This document shows, one piece after another, positions 1 through 9,250 of a stretch of DNA of 64,000 nucleotides. The position numbers were made by a program, and so were the translations under genes. Every line of letters begins with the position of its first letter. Positions within the stretch are counted from its first letter, which is position 1. The stretch covers positions 868,001 to 932,000 of the forward strand of contig NC_002967.9 in NCBI RefSeq assembly GCF_000008185.1, in the 5' to 3' direction. The stretch is from Treponema denticola ATCC 35405 (lineage in GTDB: Bacteria; Spirochaetota; Spirochaetia; Treponematales; Treponemataceae). The notes beneath the pieces were generated by a model, which ran no database searches, was not told the origin of the DNA, and was given only the letters and a program-made list of their open reading frames with translations.

Positions 1-609
1 ATGATAACTCAATCAGGCGGAATGGCTTGGATGAGTTCCGGGATTTCTATGGAAACATCTGCCGGCGGAGTCGGTAAAGCTCTCGGAAGGATGTTTTCGG
101 GAGAAAGTTTATTTTTAAATAAATATACGGCAAATACCGACGGGGAAATATCTTTTGCCTCAAGGTTCCCCGGTGCTATAAAAGCATTTGAAATCACTTC
201 GGGCTCGTCCCTGATTGCACAAAAAACCGCTTTTTTAGCTTCAACTGAAGGTGTTGACCTTTCGATTTACTTTCAGAAAAAACTGGGAGCAGGCTTTTTC
301 GGAGGCGAAGGTTTTATAATGCAAAAACTTTCAGGAAATGGAACGGTTTTTCTTGAGATTGACGGTTCTGCAGTAGAGTATACTTTGGGTGCCGGAGAAA
401 CAATGCTTTTAGATACGGGATATCTTGCAGCAATGGAAGAAACCTGTAAGATGGAAGTAGAGATGATAAAGGGTGTAAAAAATATCCTTTTCGGCGGAGA
501 GGGTTTATTTAACACAAAAGTTACCGGTCCCGGAAAAATAATTATACAGACAATGCCTATTCATGCGGTTGCTCAATCTTTGATTCCGTTTTTACCACAT
601 GGAAAATAA
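1..609 (+). CDS. AIM24/TIGR00266 family protein, 5' end outside window
   Basis: The 202 visible residues are rich in glycine and beta-strand-like repeats (GGEGF, GGEGLF twice) typical of the AIM24/TIGR00266 family, a beta-barrel fold of unclear biochemical function. Family members usually start some 15-30 residues earlier, ahead of the 'GGMAWMS' region, so the ATG at base 1 is probably internal and the true start lies upstream of the window. The stop is real and is followed by hairpins. No catalytic residues are recognisable. The family assignment is fairly secure; the role is unknown. Confidence 0.75.
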   Translation: MITQSGGMAWMSSGISMETSAGGVGKALGRMFSGESLFLNKYTANTDGEISFASRFPGAIKAFEITSGSSLIAQKTAFLASTEGVDLSIYFQKKLGAGFFGGEGFIMQKLSGNGTVFLEIDGSAVEYTLGAGETMLLDTGYLAAMEETCKMEVEMIKGVKNILFGGEGLFNTKVTGPGKIIIQTMPIHAVAQSLIPFLPHGK

Positions 610-673
610 CCGGCTTTAAAGCCGGGCTCTAAAGCCAATTTTTATTAGCCGGTAAGCGATGTTTACCGGCTTT
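610..673 (+). terminator. Tandem hairpins after the AIM24-type gene
   Basis: Two inverted repeats follow the stop codon directly: a perfect 16-base palindrome at 610-625 (CCGGCTTTAAAGCCGG) and GCCGGTAA/TTTACCGGC at 648-655 and 662-670 with a 6-base loop, followed by only three T. Their position suggests transcription termination, but the U-tract is weak. The shared GCCGG arms could also fold with each other. Confidence 0.45.
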
Positions 674-753
674 GCCGAGAGATGTCCTTATAGTTATTTT
701 GTAACGTTAACTTAATCTTTGTGTTTTTACAAACGCTTAATTTGGAGAATCCT

Positions 754-2925
754 ATGGCTAAAATGCAAATGATAAAAGCCGAAGATTTCGGCTATGATTT
801 TATTGATGGTAAATATTTACCTGATGGTAAAGACGAGTATTATATAAGATTTAATCAAACTAATCACCAAAATCGTAAATACCGTCAATTGAATTCGGAT
901 GAAATTGAGCGTCTGATAAAAAACGGAAATTCCAGTACTGATTGGTCGATGATCTTGGTTGAAGATCCCTTTGACACCGATTTAATAACAAACAGTCTTT
1001 TTGCCGGTTTGGTTCGAATTGCTTCAACTCAAAATTTTTACTTAAAATATCATGATTTTACGGTTCCGGTCGGGATTACAAACAGCAAGATTATTTCCTG
1101 CGATATAGGGGAAAACTGTGCAATTCATTATTGTGCCTATCTTTCGCATTATATAATAGGCGACAGGGTTATCTTGAGCCGTATTGATGAGATGTGTACA
1201 ACCAACCATTCAAAATTCGGAGAAGGTTTAGTAAAAGACGGTGAAGATGAAAAGGTTAGGGTAACGATAGACACGGTCAATGAAGCCGGCGGAAGGGAGG
1301 TTTACCCCTTTTATGATATGATTACGGCTGACGCATTTTTATGGGCAAGGTATAGGGATGATGACAAGCTTATAAAAAAGTGTGAAGAAATAACTCAAAA
1401 TTCTAAAGATTCAAGCAGAGGTTATTACGGTGAGGTTGGTTCCGATTCCGCAATAAAGAGCTGCCGTATCATAAAGGATGTTAATTTCGGTTCTTCGGTA
1501 TATGTGAAGGGAGCAAATAAGCTTAAAAACTTGACTATAAAATCAACTGCTGAAGAGCCCTCGCAGATAGGGGAGGGAGTAGAGCTTGTAAACGGTATAA
1601 TAGGCTTTGGTTCCAGAGTGTTTTATGGAGTAAAGGCAGTACGCTTTGTTCTCGGCAATAACTGCGAATTAAAATACGGTACACGCCTCATTCATTCGAT
1701 CGTTGGAGATAACTCGACCATTTCCTGCTGTGAAGTTCTCAATGCTCTTATCTTCCCGTACCATGAGCAGCATCACAATAATTCTTTTTTGGTTGCAGCT
1801 ATGATTCAGGGGCAGTCCAATATGGCTGCAGGGGCTACTGTGGGTTCCAATCACAACACAAGAGGAAACGATGGCGAGATTATAGCAGGCCGGGGATTTT
1901 GGCCGGGGCTTTCTTCAACTCTAAAACATAATTGCCGTTTTGCTTCATTTGTTATTTTGGCAAAGGCGAATTATCCGGCAGAGCTTGATATTCCTTTTCC
2001 TTTTAGTTTGGTTTTAAATGATCCGCATGAGGATAGGCTTGAAATTATGCCTGCCTATTATTGGATGTACAATATGTACGCTCTTGAACGCAACAATAAA
2101 AAATTCTTAAAACGGGATAAGAGAATAACAAAGACCCAGCATATTGAAACCGCCTATCTTGCTCCCGATACAGCTGCCGAAATTTTAAATGCCCGCACTC
2201 TTCTTGAAAAATGGATATGCGCAGCTTGGATTGAGGCAGGGAACAAAGCTTTAAGCATAGACACAATTTTAAAAGATAAAAAAGATGAGGCAAAGAATCT
2301 TTTTGTAAAGGGTGAAAATATCGAAAGGTCTAAACGCAGGGTAAAGATAATCAAGGCGGTAGAATCTTATGCGGCTTATCAAGATATGCTGATATGGTAT
2401 GGGGTTACAACTTTAGCCGAGTATTTTGATAAGGGTTTGGATAAGATTGGAATGAGTATTGAAGAGTTTAAACTTTCAAGTGATTTTGATTTTAACTGGG
2501 TAAATATGGGCGGTCAGTTAATCCCCGAAAAAAAACTCAATTCAATTAAAGAAGACATAAAGGCCGGTAAACTTAACACTTGGCAAGATATTCATAAATC
2601 TTATGATTATGCCCATGATTCTTATTGCCATGATAAGGCTGAAAATGCTTATGCTGTTCTTTGCGAGCTTATGAAGGTTGAAAAGATAGATGCGGCCCTT
2701 TGGAATAAACTTTTAGACAAGGCAGCCGCAATAAGAAAATATATTGAAGAACAAATATTCTATACAAAAAATAAGGATTATAATAATCATTTTAGGGATA
2801 TAACTTACCGGAATTCTGAAGAAAGAAAAGCTGTTTTGGGAAGCGTAGAAGATAACGCCTTAATTATTGAAGCAAAAAAAGATACGGAATATTATCTTAA
2901 ACTTTTTGAAAGGCATAAGGCTTAG
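754..2925 (+). CDS. DUF4954 family protein (left-handed beta-helix type)
   Basis: This 723-residue protein matches the DUF4954 family of spirochaetes and Bacteroidetes as I recall it. Its central part (about residues 90-430) has the short hydrophobic-glycine periodicity of hexapeptide-repeat left-handed beta-helices (for example 'IGDRVILSRI', 'VGDNSTISCC'), as in acyltransferases and nucleotidyltransferase tails. The C-terminal third is helical. The ATG at 754 was chosen over the GTG at 721 because GGAG at 744-747 lies just before it. A sugar-nucleotide or acyl-transfer role is only inference. The gene six bases downstream may be co-transcribed. Confidence 0.75.
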   Translation: MAKMQMIKAEDFGYDFIDGKYLPDGKDEYYIRFNQTNHQNRKYRQLNSDEIERLIKNGNSSTDWSMILVEDPFDTDLITNSLFAGLVRIASTQNFYLKYHDFTVPVGITNSKIISCDIGENCAIHYCAYLSHYIIGDRVILSRIDEMCTTNHSKFGEGLVKDGEDEKVRVTIDTVNEAGGREVYPFYDMITADAFLWARYRDDDKLIKKCEEITQNSKDSSRGYYGEVGSDSAIKSCRIIKDVNFGSSVYVKGANKLKNLTIKSTAEEPSQIGEGVELVNGIIGFGSRVFYGVKAVRFVLGNNCELKYGTRLIHSIVGDNSTISCCEVLNALIFPYHEQHHNNSFLVAAMIQGQSNMAAGATVGSNHNTRGNDGEIIAGRGFWPGLSSTLKHNCRFASFVILAKANYPAELDIPFPFSLVLNDPHEDRLEIMPAYYWMYNMYALERNNKKFLKRDKRITKTQHIETAYLAPDTAAEILNARTLLEKWICAAWIEAGNKALSIDTILKDKKDEAKNLFVKGENIERSKRRVKIIKAVESYAAYQDMLIWYGVTTLAEYFDKGLDKIGMSIEEFKLSSDFDFNWVNMGGQLIPEKKLNSIKEDIKAGKLNTWQDIHKSYDYAHDSYCHDKAENAYAVLCELMKVEKIDAALWNKLLDKAAAIRKYIEEQIFYTKNKDYNNHFRDITYRNSEERKAVLGSVEDNALIIEAKKDTEYYLKLFERHKA

Positions 2926-2931
2926 ATAAAA

Positions 2932-3402
2932 ATGGAAAAAGAAGTCGAAAGTTTTAAAGGAACAAAAACGGCCGAAATGATTTTGCTTTTGGACAAGGTC
3001 TATAAAGAAATTGAAGAAGCCGAGAAGGAGTGGATGTCAAAATGTCCTATTAAGTGTATAGACGGGTGCGGAGCCTGCTGTGTTCATTTTGAACCGGATG
3101 TTTATGAGGTTGAGGCTCTTTATCTTGCATCTTGGCTTCTCTTTCATCAAAGAGAACGGGCCTTGCAAATACTGGAAGGCCGTTTTAATGAAAATGTTTT
3201 AGATAAAAAAAACGGATGCCTCCTATTCGATATAGATAATCCTTATCATTGTACCGTATATGACGGCCGTTGTTTAATATGCCGCCTTTTCGGTTATTCC
3301 GGAGATCACGGCAAAGACCGAACCGTGCGCTGGCGTCCGTGCAAATATCTGGTTTCCATGGATAAAAATCTTTCTGCTTCAACCATTAAACAATACTCAT
3401 AA
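2932..3402 (+). CDS. YkgJ-type cysteine-cluster protein, N-terminal part before an in-frame stop
   Basis: The 156 residues carry the cysteine pattern of the YkgJ family (putative Zn/Fe-S binding): CPIKC, then CGACC, followed by C-x-V-Y, C-x-x-C-R and a late WRPCKY. The start ATG is six bases after the DUF4954 stop. The reading frame ends at TAA 3400-3402 but continues open in the same frame to 3618 with plausible protein sequence, so the gene looks interrupted by one stop codon. All cysteine motifs lie before the stop, so the truncated product could still bind metal. Function in the family is poorly known. Confidence 0.65.
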   Translation: MEKEVESFKGTKTAEMILLLDKVYKEIEEAEKEWMSKCPIKCIDGCGACCVHFEPDVYEVEALYLASWLLFHQRERALQILEGRFNENVLDKKNGCLLFDIDNPYHCTVYDGRCLICRLFGYSGDHGKDRTVRWRPCKYLVSMDKNLSASTIKQYS

Positions 3403-3618
3403 GAAGATTTGCTCAATGTTTTTGGTACACTGCCTCCGGTTATGAGCGATTTTTCTTCACGGATATTGTGTTTTATGACTGAACAGGCGTCTCATACCCT
3501 TCCGCTTCGGGAGGCTTTACCTGCTGCAATTTCTAAAATTCTCATGCTTGAACGATATTCCAACAATCCGGAATTTGAACCTGATACTGATCCTGAAACT
3601 CCGCCTCTGGCTTCTTAA
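3403..3618 (+). pseudogene. In-frame continuation of the YkgJ-type gene after the TAA
   Basis: Reading in the same frame as the upstream gene, codons after the TAA give about 71 residues (EDLLNVFGTLPPV... ending in a proline/aspartate-rich tail) that look like the missing C-terminus. A TTG at 3409 could in principle restart translation, but no Shine-Dalgarno sequence precedes it. I read this as the 3' part of one gene split by a nonsense change, or by a sequencing error at 3400-3402. Confidence 0.6.
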
Positions 3619-3675
3619 AATAAATCGGTTGAAACCTTATTCCCTTTTTTTCCTCTTTGTGTTAGTATCGCGGTC

Positions 3676-4389
3676 ATGGAAAATTCACAGTTAAATCAAG
3701 GAGCCCTTGAAACGGACTCCATTAAGAAAACGAATTTCTTGCCGGTAATTTCCGGACTCTTTGTAGGCGTTTTGGTTTTGTCGAATATTCTTGCGGCAAA
3801 GATGGTACAGCTTGGGCCCTTCGTTTTTGACGGAGGCACTCTTCTTTTTCCTTTTTCTTATATTTTTGGAGATGTTTTGGCTGAAGTCTATGGTTATAAG
3901 GCTTCAAGAAAGGTTATCTGGACCGGTTTTTTTATGCTTCTTATTATGAGCCTCAATATCTGGCTTATAAGTGTTCTTCCTGCCGAGGCAGAGTGGATAT
4001 TTCAAAAAGATTTTGATAACATTCTTTTACAGATGCCCCGTATTTGCGCCGGCAGTCTTTTCGGTTATTTTATTGGAGAGTATTCCAACTCGGTTGTTTT
4101 GTCTAAGTTAAAAGTAATAACAAAGGGCAAGTACTTATGGCTTAGAACTATAAGCTCGACATTGGTTGGAGAATTTTTAGACAGTGCCGTTTTTGTTGCT
4201 ATTTCTTTTTTAGGCCTTTACAGCATAGATATTCTTATTATAATGGCTTTTTCAAACTATCTTTTTAAAACTTTTATCGAAGTTATATTTACGCCTTTCA
4301 CTTACAAGATAGTTGCCTTTGTAAAAAAACATGAACAGACAGATGTTTATGACTACAATGTAAGCTATAATCCCCTTCCGGGAAAATAG
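3676..4389 (+). CDS. yhhQ: Queuosine precursor transporter, YhhQ/COG1738 family
   Basis: The 237-residue polytopic membrane protein has about six to seven hydrophobic segments and family features such as 'ILAAKMVQLGPFVFDGGTLLFP' in the second segment (shown only in part here), 'DVLAEVYGYKASRK' after it and a late 'FSNYLFKT'. The family imports preQ0/preQ1-type precursors for tRNA queuosine synthesis. No preQ1 riboswitch is apparent upstream and no Shine-Dalgarno sequence precedes the ATG. A TAGTAT at 3663-3668 could be a -10 box seven bases from the start. Confidence 0.85.
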   Translation: MENSQLNQGALETDSIKKTNFLPVISGLFVGVLVLSNILAAKMVQLGPFVFDGGTLLFPFSYIFGDVLAEVYGYKASRKVIWTGFFMLLIMSLNIWLISVLPAEAEWIFQKDFDNILLQMPRICAGSLFGYFIGEYSNSVVLSKLKVITKGKYLWLRTISSTLVGEFLDSAVFVAISFLGLYSIDILIIMAFSNYLFKTFIEVIFTPFTYKIVAFVKKHEQTDVYDYNVSYNPLPGK

Positions 4390-4399
4390 GTTAAAAAAA

Positions 4400-4429
4400 T
4401 ACCCATCCTTAATTCTTTAAGGATGGGTA
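4400..4429. terminator. Bidirectional terminator between yhhQ-type gene and chemotaxis gene
   Basis: There is a perfect 13-bp stem (TACCCATCCTTAA / TTAAGGATGGGTA) with a 4-base loop. On the minus strand it is followed by seven T, giving a strong intrinsic terminator for the chemotaxis receptor gene. On the plus strand the tail is A-rich, so termination of the transporter gene is weaker. Confidence 0.85.
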
Positions 4430-4435
4430 AAACCC

Positions 4436-4463
4436 ATAACTTTGTTACCTATAACTTTGTTAC
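4436..4463. repeat. Two-copy tandem repeat
   Basis: ATAACTTTGTTAC occurs at 4436-4448 and again at 4451-4463 (15-base period), between the terminator hairpin and the 3' end of the receptor gene. No function is evident. Confidence 0.7.
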
Positions 4464-4469
4464 TTGATG

Positions 4470-6635
4470 CTAAACTTTAAATTTCATTACTTCACCAGCC
4501 AAGCCTTCTATGCTTTCTTTATTCTTTTGGGTTATGCCTTGAACTTCTTGAACTGCATTATTTATTTGTAATGCTCCTGAGGCCATTTCATTCATACGAT
4601 CTGTAATTGTACGGGTAAGCTCATCAAGTTTACTCATTTCTTGAGCTATACCTTCTCCTCCTCTAAGCATATCTTCAGAACCTTGTTTGACATCCTGCGT
4701 TACGGTATTGATATTCCGGATTGCAATTAAGACTTCTTTGCTGCCGTTTTCCTGTTCAGTCATTGCTTCCATAATGCTGTTGCTCATCTCTTTTACGTTT
4801 TCTGCAAGGGTGAAGATTGAGTTGAATTTTCCTTCAACGGTTCTAGCTGATTCAGCCAAGACCTCTATCTCTCCCGAAAGGTTTTTAAGGGTAGAGGTAA
4901 TGCTTTTTCCTTGGGCGCTTGATTCTTCTGCAAGCTTCCTTATTTCGTCAGCTACTACTGCAAAGCCTTTTCCGGCTTCCCCTGCATGGGCTGCTTCAAT
5001 TGCCGCATTCATCGCCAAGAGGTTTGTTTGGCTTGCAATATGCTGTATAACATTGGAAGCTTCCATCAAACTTCCGGATTCTTCGGCTATTTTTTGGGTT
5101 ACATTGTTTGCCGTAGAAACATTATCTTTTCCCTCTGCTGTAGCATCTGCCAGTTCTTTTATAATATTATCGCTTTTACCCAGGGTTTGTGTAATCGACG
5201 CAATATTTGCAACCATTTGTTCTATAGATGAAGATGATTCGGCGACGCTTGCTGCCTGTGTTTCTATGCTGTTGTTAAGTTGTTTTATTGTGTGTATGAT
5301 TTGCTCAACTGTTGCGGCTGTCTCTGTTACGCTTGCGGCCTGCGTTAAGGTTTGCTGCTTTATGCCGTCAATATTAGAATTTATTTCATCTACGGCACTT
5401 GCCGTTTCGGTCATATTGCTTGCAAGTTCGCCTCCTATAAGCTGCATGGTGTTTGTATTTGTTCCTACGGATTTGATGGAATTACCTATCTTTTCAATAG
5501 TCTGGTTAAAATATTTTGACAGTAGAGTAACTTCATCATTGCTTGTTACAGGAAGTCTTACCGTTAAATCCCCTTCTCCTTGAGAAATATCTTTTAGAGC
5601 CAGAACAACTTTTTGCAGAGGCAAGATCATTCTGCGTGTTACAGCAAATGTCGATACTAGGGCTGCACCCAAAAGAGTAAAGCCGGTTACAACCATCATG
5701 TATTGCAGACTTGCTACGGTGTCCAAAAAATCGTTGACAGGAGCCCTTATTACTACCATCCAGCCTGTAGATTTCATAATAGCATAGGAGCCGATATTTT
5801 TTTCTCCGTTAAAAGTGTAATAACCGATAGATGTTTTTGTTGACTGCATTGCTTGTTTTGCAAAATTTGCAATTGATACCAATGCAGGATTTGTTTTGGC
5901 ATTTTCTTGAAAATTGTCTTGATTTAGCACAAGGTCTCTGTTGCGGTGGGCTACGGCATTTCCTGTTTTACCTAAGATAAAACAATATCCGGTTCTTCCG
6001 ACAGTGATATGATCTATGTCTTCTGAAAGCTTTGTTCCGGGTGTATCTGCTGCGAGCACACCGATGATTTTATGCTCATAGTCGTATACGGGAACTGAGA
6101 TTGTATTTACCAGTATTCCTTCGGCCTTTGAACCGTAGGGCTCGCTCACGAAGTGCTCTCCTGCTAAGGCCCTTTTAAACCATTCTCTATCATTTACATC
6201 AAATATCCGTCCGTCAAGGGTGTGACATTTTCCGTTTATATCCGTTATTGAAAACTCTATTATTCTGGGATTAAAAGCCGCTTCTTTTTTTAAATAGGCT
6301 ATTTTGTCTGAGTAGGACGCATCTATATCCCTTAACTCGGATGCTCTGGAAGCACTCGAAACAAAATTCAAAAAAGAGTTGACCATTGAATCTATCAGAT
6401 CGGCAGTGTCTGCGGCCTTGTCCGTCAAATGCATCTCTACCTTTTGAAGGATTGCCCTTTTTGACATAACGGCTCCTATTATTCCCTGCGTAGATACGGA
6501 AATAACAACAATCAAAGCGAAAAGAATAAGAAGTTTCTTACCCATTGAAAAAATCTTATCTTCCGATACACCATCTCTCATAACTAATTTTTTTTTTGCA
6601 GCAGGTTTTGCAACAACTAATTCTTTATCCTTCAT
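4470..6635 (-). CDS. Methyl-accepting chemotaxis protein with dCache sensor
   Basis: The 721-residue receptor has a basic cytoplasmic N-terminus of about 30 residues, a first membrane segment near residues 33-55, an extracytoplasmic region of about 250 residues that fits a dCache ligand-binding domain ('[11 protein letters not shown]', later '[11 protein letters not shown]' and 'GWMVVIRAP'), a second membrane segment near 318-340, a HAMP segment and a long MCP signalling domain. The hairpin tip reads '[21 protein letters not shown]', the CheA/CheW contact. AGGAGG lies before the start. The ligand is unknown; dCache receptors often sense amino acids. Transcription ends at the 4400-4429 hairpin. 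Confidence 0.95.
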   Translation of the reverse strand: MKDKELVVAKPAAKKKLVMRDGVSEDKIFSMGKKLLILFALIVVISVSTQGIIGAVMSKRAILQKVEMHLTDKAADTADLIDSMVNSFLNFVSSASRASELRDIDASYSDKIAYLKKEAAFNPRIIEFSITDINGKCHTLDGRIFDVNDREWFKRALAGEHFVSEPYGSKAEGILVNTISVPVYDYEHKIIGVLAADTPGTKLSEDIDHITVGRTGYCFILGKTGNAVAHRNRDLVLNQDNFQENAKTNPALVSIANFAKQAMQSTKTSIGYYTFNGEKNIGSYAIMKSTGWMVVIRAPVNDFLDTVASLQYMMVVTGFTLLGAALVSTFAVTRRMILPLQKVVLALKDISQGEGDLTVRLPVTSNDEVTLLSKYFNQTIEKIGNSIKSVGTNTNTMQLIGGELASNMTETASAVDEINSNIDGIKQQTLTQAASVTETAATVEQIIHTIKQLNNSIETQAASVAESSSSIEQMVANIASITQTLGKSDNIIKELADATAEGKDNVSTANNVTQKIAEESGSLMEASNVIQHIASQTNLLAMNAAIEAAHAGEAGKGFAVVADEIRKLAEESSAQGKSITSTLKNLSGEIEVLAESARTVEGKFNSIFTLAENVKEMSNSIMEAMTEQENGSKEVLIAIRNINTVTQDVKQGSEDMLRGGEGIAQEMSKLDELTRTITDRMNEMASGALQINNAVQEVQGITQKNKESIEGLAGEVMKFKV

Positions 6636-6790
6636 TTTTTCCTCCTAAAACATATTTTTTAGATTATGTCTTATAAATAGTCTACACCCATATTGTAAAT
6701 AACGCAAGGCTTTATATTTGAATTTTTAAAGATTTATATTTTTTTTGACTTTTTTGCTAATATTTCAATATTTTGATTTTTTATCGCTAG

Positions 6791-6818
6791 TTGACGAAAA
6801 TGTCTAAATATGTAATAA
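6791..6818 (+). promoter_or_regulatory. Candidate sigma-70 promoter for the 6843 gene
   Basis: TTGACG (6791-6796) and TAATAA (6813-6818) are separated by 16 bases. The start codon at 6843 follows a full AGGAGG at 6831-6836, giving a short leader. Confidence 0.5.
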
Positions 6819-6842
6819 TGAATTTCTACTAGGAGGCTTTAA

Positions 6843-7076
6843 ATGCTAGCACTTATTATTGGTATTGTTTTAATCGCTTTTACGGTTATTGCAGCCCTCC
6901 CCATGGGCTTGGCTTGGGGACAGGATATTCTCTTATTCTTAAGAGGCGGTTTACCTATTTTTGCAGCCTTTGTCGGTCTTATTTCCGTATTTATCGGAAT
7001 TGCAGATATTAAAGATAAACAGGATGCAAGAAAAGAAGAAGCGGCTATGAAGGCTGCCGAAAATAAAACTGAGTAG
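6843..7076 (+). CDS. Small two-segment membrane protein
   Basis: This 77-residue protein has two hydrophobic segments (about residues 2-24 and 30-52) and a charged cytoplasmic tail rich in Lys, Glu and Ala. A full AGGAGG seven bases before the ATG and a promoter-like element support expression. I do not recognise the family. It lies upstream of the rplM promoter and is probably its own transcription unit or reads into the ribosomal genes. Confidence 0.7.
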   Translation: MLALIIGIVLIAFTVIAALPMGLAWGQDILLFLRGGLPIFAAFVGLISVFIGIADIKDKQDARKEEAAMKAAENKTE

Positions 7077-7080
7077 GTTA

Positions 7081-7109
7081 TTGACACTTATTCTATATTT
7101 AGTTACAAT
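7081..7109 (+). promoter_or_regulatory. Promoter of rplM-rpsI
   Basis: A consensus -35 TTGACA (7081-7086) and a -10 TACAAT (7104-7109) lie exactly 17 bases apart, predicting a start near 7116 and a leader of about 43 bases to the rplM ATG. Confidence 0.8.
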
Positions 7110-7158
7110 ATCAGAACCCACATTATCTGCATATATTGTTGTAGAAGGTATACATTAA

Positions 7159-7587
7159 ATGAAAACTATTTTTTTTAAAGAACATGAAGCGCCGCGCTCT
7201 TGGTACCTTATTGATGCCGCCGGGAAGCCGCTTGGCCGCGTTGCTGCTAAAACTGCAGCTATGCTGAGAGGAAAACACAAGGTAAGTTTTGCACCTCATC
7301 AGGAAATCGGTGATTATGTCGTTATTATTAATGCCGAAAAAGTAGCCGTAACAGGAAATAAGGCTAAGGATAAGATGTACTATACTCACTCCGGTTATGT
7401 AGGCGGTTTAAAGTCTATCAACTTTAACGGCTTAATCGCTAAAAAACCGGCTGAACCCTTGATGATTGCAATTAAAGGTATGCTTCCTAAGGGACCCCTT
7501 GGAAGAAAACTTTTAACGAATGTTAAGGTCTATGCAGGCCCCGAACATCCTCACCAAGCACAAAACCCCATAGCGGTTGAAGTATAA
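7159..7587 (+). CDS. rplM: 50S ribosomal protein L13
   Basis: The 142 residues match L13 over its full length: '[15 protein letters not shown]' near the N-terminus, 'LRGKHK', '[11 protein letters not shown]', '[21 protein letters not shown]', '[10 protein letters not shown]' and the terminal '[12 protein letters not shown]'. L13 is an early assembly protein of the large subunit. AGAAGG sits before the ATG. The gene is followed 10 bases later by rpsI, the usual pairing. Confidence 0.98.
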   Translation: MKTIFFKEHEAPRSWYLIDAAGKPLGRVAAKTAAMLRGKHKVSFAPHQEIGDYVVIINAEKVAVTGNKAKDKMYYTHSGYVGGLKSINFNGLIAKKPAEPLMIAIKGMLPKGPLGRKLLTNVKVYAGPEHPHQAQNPIAVEV

Positions 7588-7597
7588 GGAGCGTAAA

Positions 7598-7987
7598 GTG
7601 AAAAATATTGGAATGGGAACAGGCCGACGAAAAACTTCAGTGGCGCGAGTATACATTCGGGATGGAAAAGGTCAGTTAACGGTCAATGATAAGGACATTA
7701 ACGAATACTTTGCTACTCCGGAACAAGTCCAAAAAGCAAAAGAACCATTAATGGTTACTGCGGGTGAATCTAAGTATGATATTATAATCACTGTACGAGG
7801 CGGAGGTCTTACAGGCCAAGCCGGTGCGTGCTCTCACGGAATTGCAAGAGCTTTAGCCCAAGTAGATGCATCAAATCATGCATCCTTAAAGGCTAACGGA
7901 TTGCTTACACGTGATTCACGAATGGTTGAACGAAAAAAATTCGGTCAGCGCGGTGCAAGACGAAGATTCCAGTTCAGCAAACGTTAA
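7598..7987 (+). CDS. rpsI: 30S ribosomal protein S9
   Basis: The 129-residue protein has the S9 hallmarks: 'GTGRRKTSVARV' at the N-terminus, 'VRGGGLTGQAGA' and 'HGIARAL' in the middle, and the basic C-terminal tail ending in FQFSKR, which reaches the P-site tRNA. The GTG at 7598 is chosen because AAGGAG at 7587-7592 precedes it and it gives the expected length. It forms an operon with rplM, and the recX frame may begin inside or just after it. Confidence 0.98.
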   Translation: MKNIGMGTGRRKTSVARVYIRDGKGQLTVNDKDINEYFATPEQVQKAKEPLMVTAGESKYDIIITVRGGGLTGQAGACSHGIARALAQVDASNHASLKANGLLTRDSRMVERKKFGQRGARRRFQFSKR

Positions 7988-8030
7988 TCCTTTTTCTATT
8001 GCGGATATATGCAGCACTTCTTCAGATTTG

Positions 8031-8621
8031 GTGAAAATCATCAATTCTGAAGGGGTGTCTTTTGTAACACGGCCTGATTATTTTGATGAAGATGATTTTG
8101 ATGGCCTTGTTGGTGAGTGCGGTTGTCCTATAAGCGATGAATCGCTTGAGGCACTGCTTAATGCAGTAAGAATTTATGAGGCTGAGTGTACCGCTTCGGC
8201 CTATTTATACAGAGCTGAGCATTCCCGTTTTCAGTTGGAATTGAAGCTCAAAAAAAAAGGCTTTTTAGCTTTTGAGATTAATCCGGCACTCGACTATCTT
8301 ATGGGGATAGGTTTGCTTGATGATGAGCGGTTTGCCAGGGCTTGGCTTAATACCAGAGTTATAAGTAAAAAAGAAGGCCGTAATAGATTGGCCTCCGAGC
8401 TTGCTCAAAGAGGAGTAAGCTTTAAAATTGTGGAAGATGTGCTTAATGAGTTTTTTTCGGAGCATTCGGAAGAAGATATTTGCCGAGAAGCTTTGGAAAA
8501 ACAACTGATAAATAGGGTGGATAAGTCTCGGTTAATGCGTAAAATGTATAGACTGGGCTTTTCCGTTAGCACTGTGAATATATGTTTGGAGGGACTTGAA
8601 AACATTACCGACTCTTTTTGA
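8031..8621 (+). CDS. recX: RecX-family regulatory protein
   Basis: The protein contains RecX-type three-helix repeats: 'HSRFQLELKLKKKGF' followed by 'LDDERFARAWLNTRV' and 'GRNRLASELAQRGV'. RecX modulates RecA filaments. The start is uncertain: the frame is open back to a GTG at 7911 inside rpsI, with further candidates TTG 7926, TTG 8028 and GTG 8031, and none has a clear Shine-Dalgarno sequence. I list the shortest plausible form (196 residues). It is separated from recA by about 19 kb and sits in the ribosomal-protein operon, so it is probably co-transcribed with rpsI. Confidence 0.8.
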   Translation: MKIINSEGVSFVTRPDYFDEDDFDGLVGECGCPISDESLEALLNAVRIYEAECTASAYLYRAEHSRFQLELKLKKKGFLAFEINPALDYLMGIGLLDDERFARAWLNTRVISKKEGRNRLASELAQRGVSFKIVEDVLNEFFSEHSEEDICREALEKQLINRVDKSRLMRKMYRLGFSVSTVNICLEGLENITDSF

Positions 8622-8642
8622 GGTTTGTTTAATTGTTATACT

Positions 8643-9245
8643 ATGGGAAAAAGCGAAAGTAGAAGACGAGTTAAAATGTACTCCGCTCTTGAAGTTGCAA
8701 ATATCTGCGGAGTTGTAAATCAGACTGCCATTAACTGGATTAGAAACGGTTATTTAAAAGCTTTTAATACGCCGGGCGGCCAATATAGGGTATATTATGA
8801 AGACCTGCTCCTTTTTATAAAAGAAAGAGGAATGAAAATTCCTCCTGAGTTGCAGGATTCATTGGATGATGCTCATTGGAATTCTATCATAGTTATAGAT
8901 GATGATGCTGTTTTAAATGAGGCTATATCTTCATTTTTAAACAAAAATCTTCCTAACTTGACTGTATATAAATCCCTTGACGGCTTTGATGCAGGCGCTC
9001 AACTTGTAAAGTATAAACCCGGCTTTGTGATTTTGGATATAGACCTTCCCGGAGTCAACGGCAAGGAAATATGCAAAAAAATAAAGACCGATCCTTTTTT
9101 TGGGCAGCCTTATATAATTGTTATTACAGGACTGGATGACGAATCTTTAGAAAAGCAGATGAAAGATTTGGGTGCCGACTCTTTCTTTAGGAAGCCCATA
9201 GATTTTAATGCTATATTAAGAGAGATCAACGAGGTTGTGAGCTAG
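8643..9245 (+). CDS. HTH-receiver protein (MerR/excisionase-type HTH followed by REC)
   Basis: The 200 residues split into an N-terminal winged-helix of the MerR/excisionase type (about residues 12-65, 'MYSALEVANICGV', 'WIRNGYLKAFNTPGG') and a C-terminal response-regulator receiver (about 80-200) with acidic residues D86-D88, phospho-acceptor D132 in 'VILDIDLPGVNG', T162 and K184. The order is the reverse of normal response regulators. ATG 8676 is an alternative start and would remove the first 11 basic residues. No histidine kinase is adjacent. It probably binds DNA in a phosphorylation-dependent way; targets are unknown. Confidence 0.8.
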   Translation: MGKSESRRRVKMYSALEVANICGVVNQTAINWIRNGYLKAFNTPGGQYRVYYEDLLLFIKERGMKIPPELQDSLDDAHWNSIIVIDDDAVLNEAISSFLNKNLPNLTVYKSLDGFDAGAQLVKYKPGFVILDIDLPGVNGKEICKKIKTDPFFGQPYIIVITGLDDESLEKQMKDLGADSFFRKPIDFNAILREINEVVS

Positions 9246-9250
9246 AGCTG

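Noticed and set aside
3400-3402. Stop-codon recoding (selenocysteine or readthrough) in the YkgJ-type gene
   Set aside because: The codon is TAA, not TGA, and no downstream hairpin is visible; a nonsense change is simpler.
3619-3675. PreQ1 riboswitch before the queuosine-precursor transporter gene
   Set aside because: The 57-base gap has no H-type pseudoknot pattern or A-rich tail.
4687-5583. A 298-codon open frame on the plus strand across the chemotaxis receptor gene
   Set aside because: It lies antisense to the highly conserved signalling domain, has Ser/Ala-rich shadow composition and no ribosome site.
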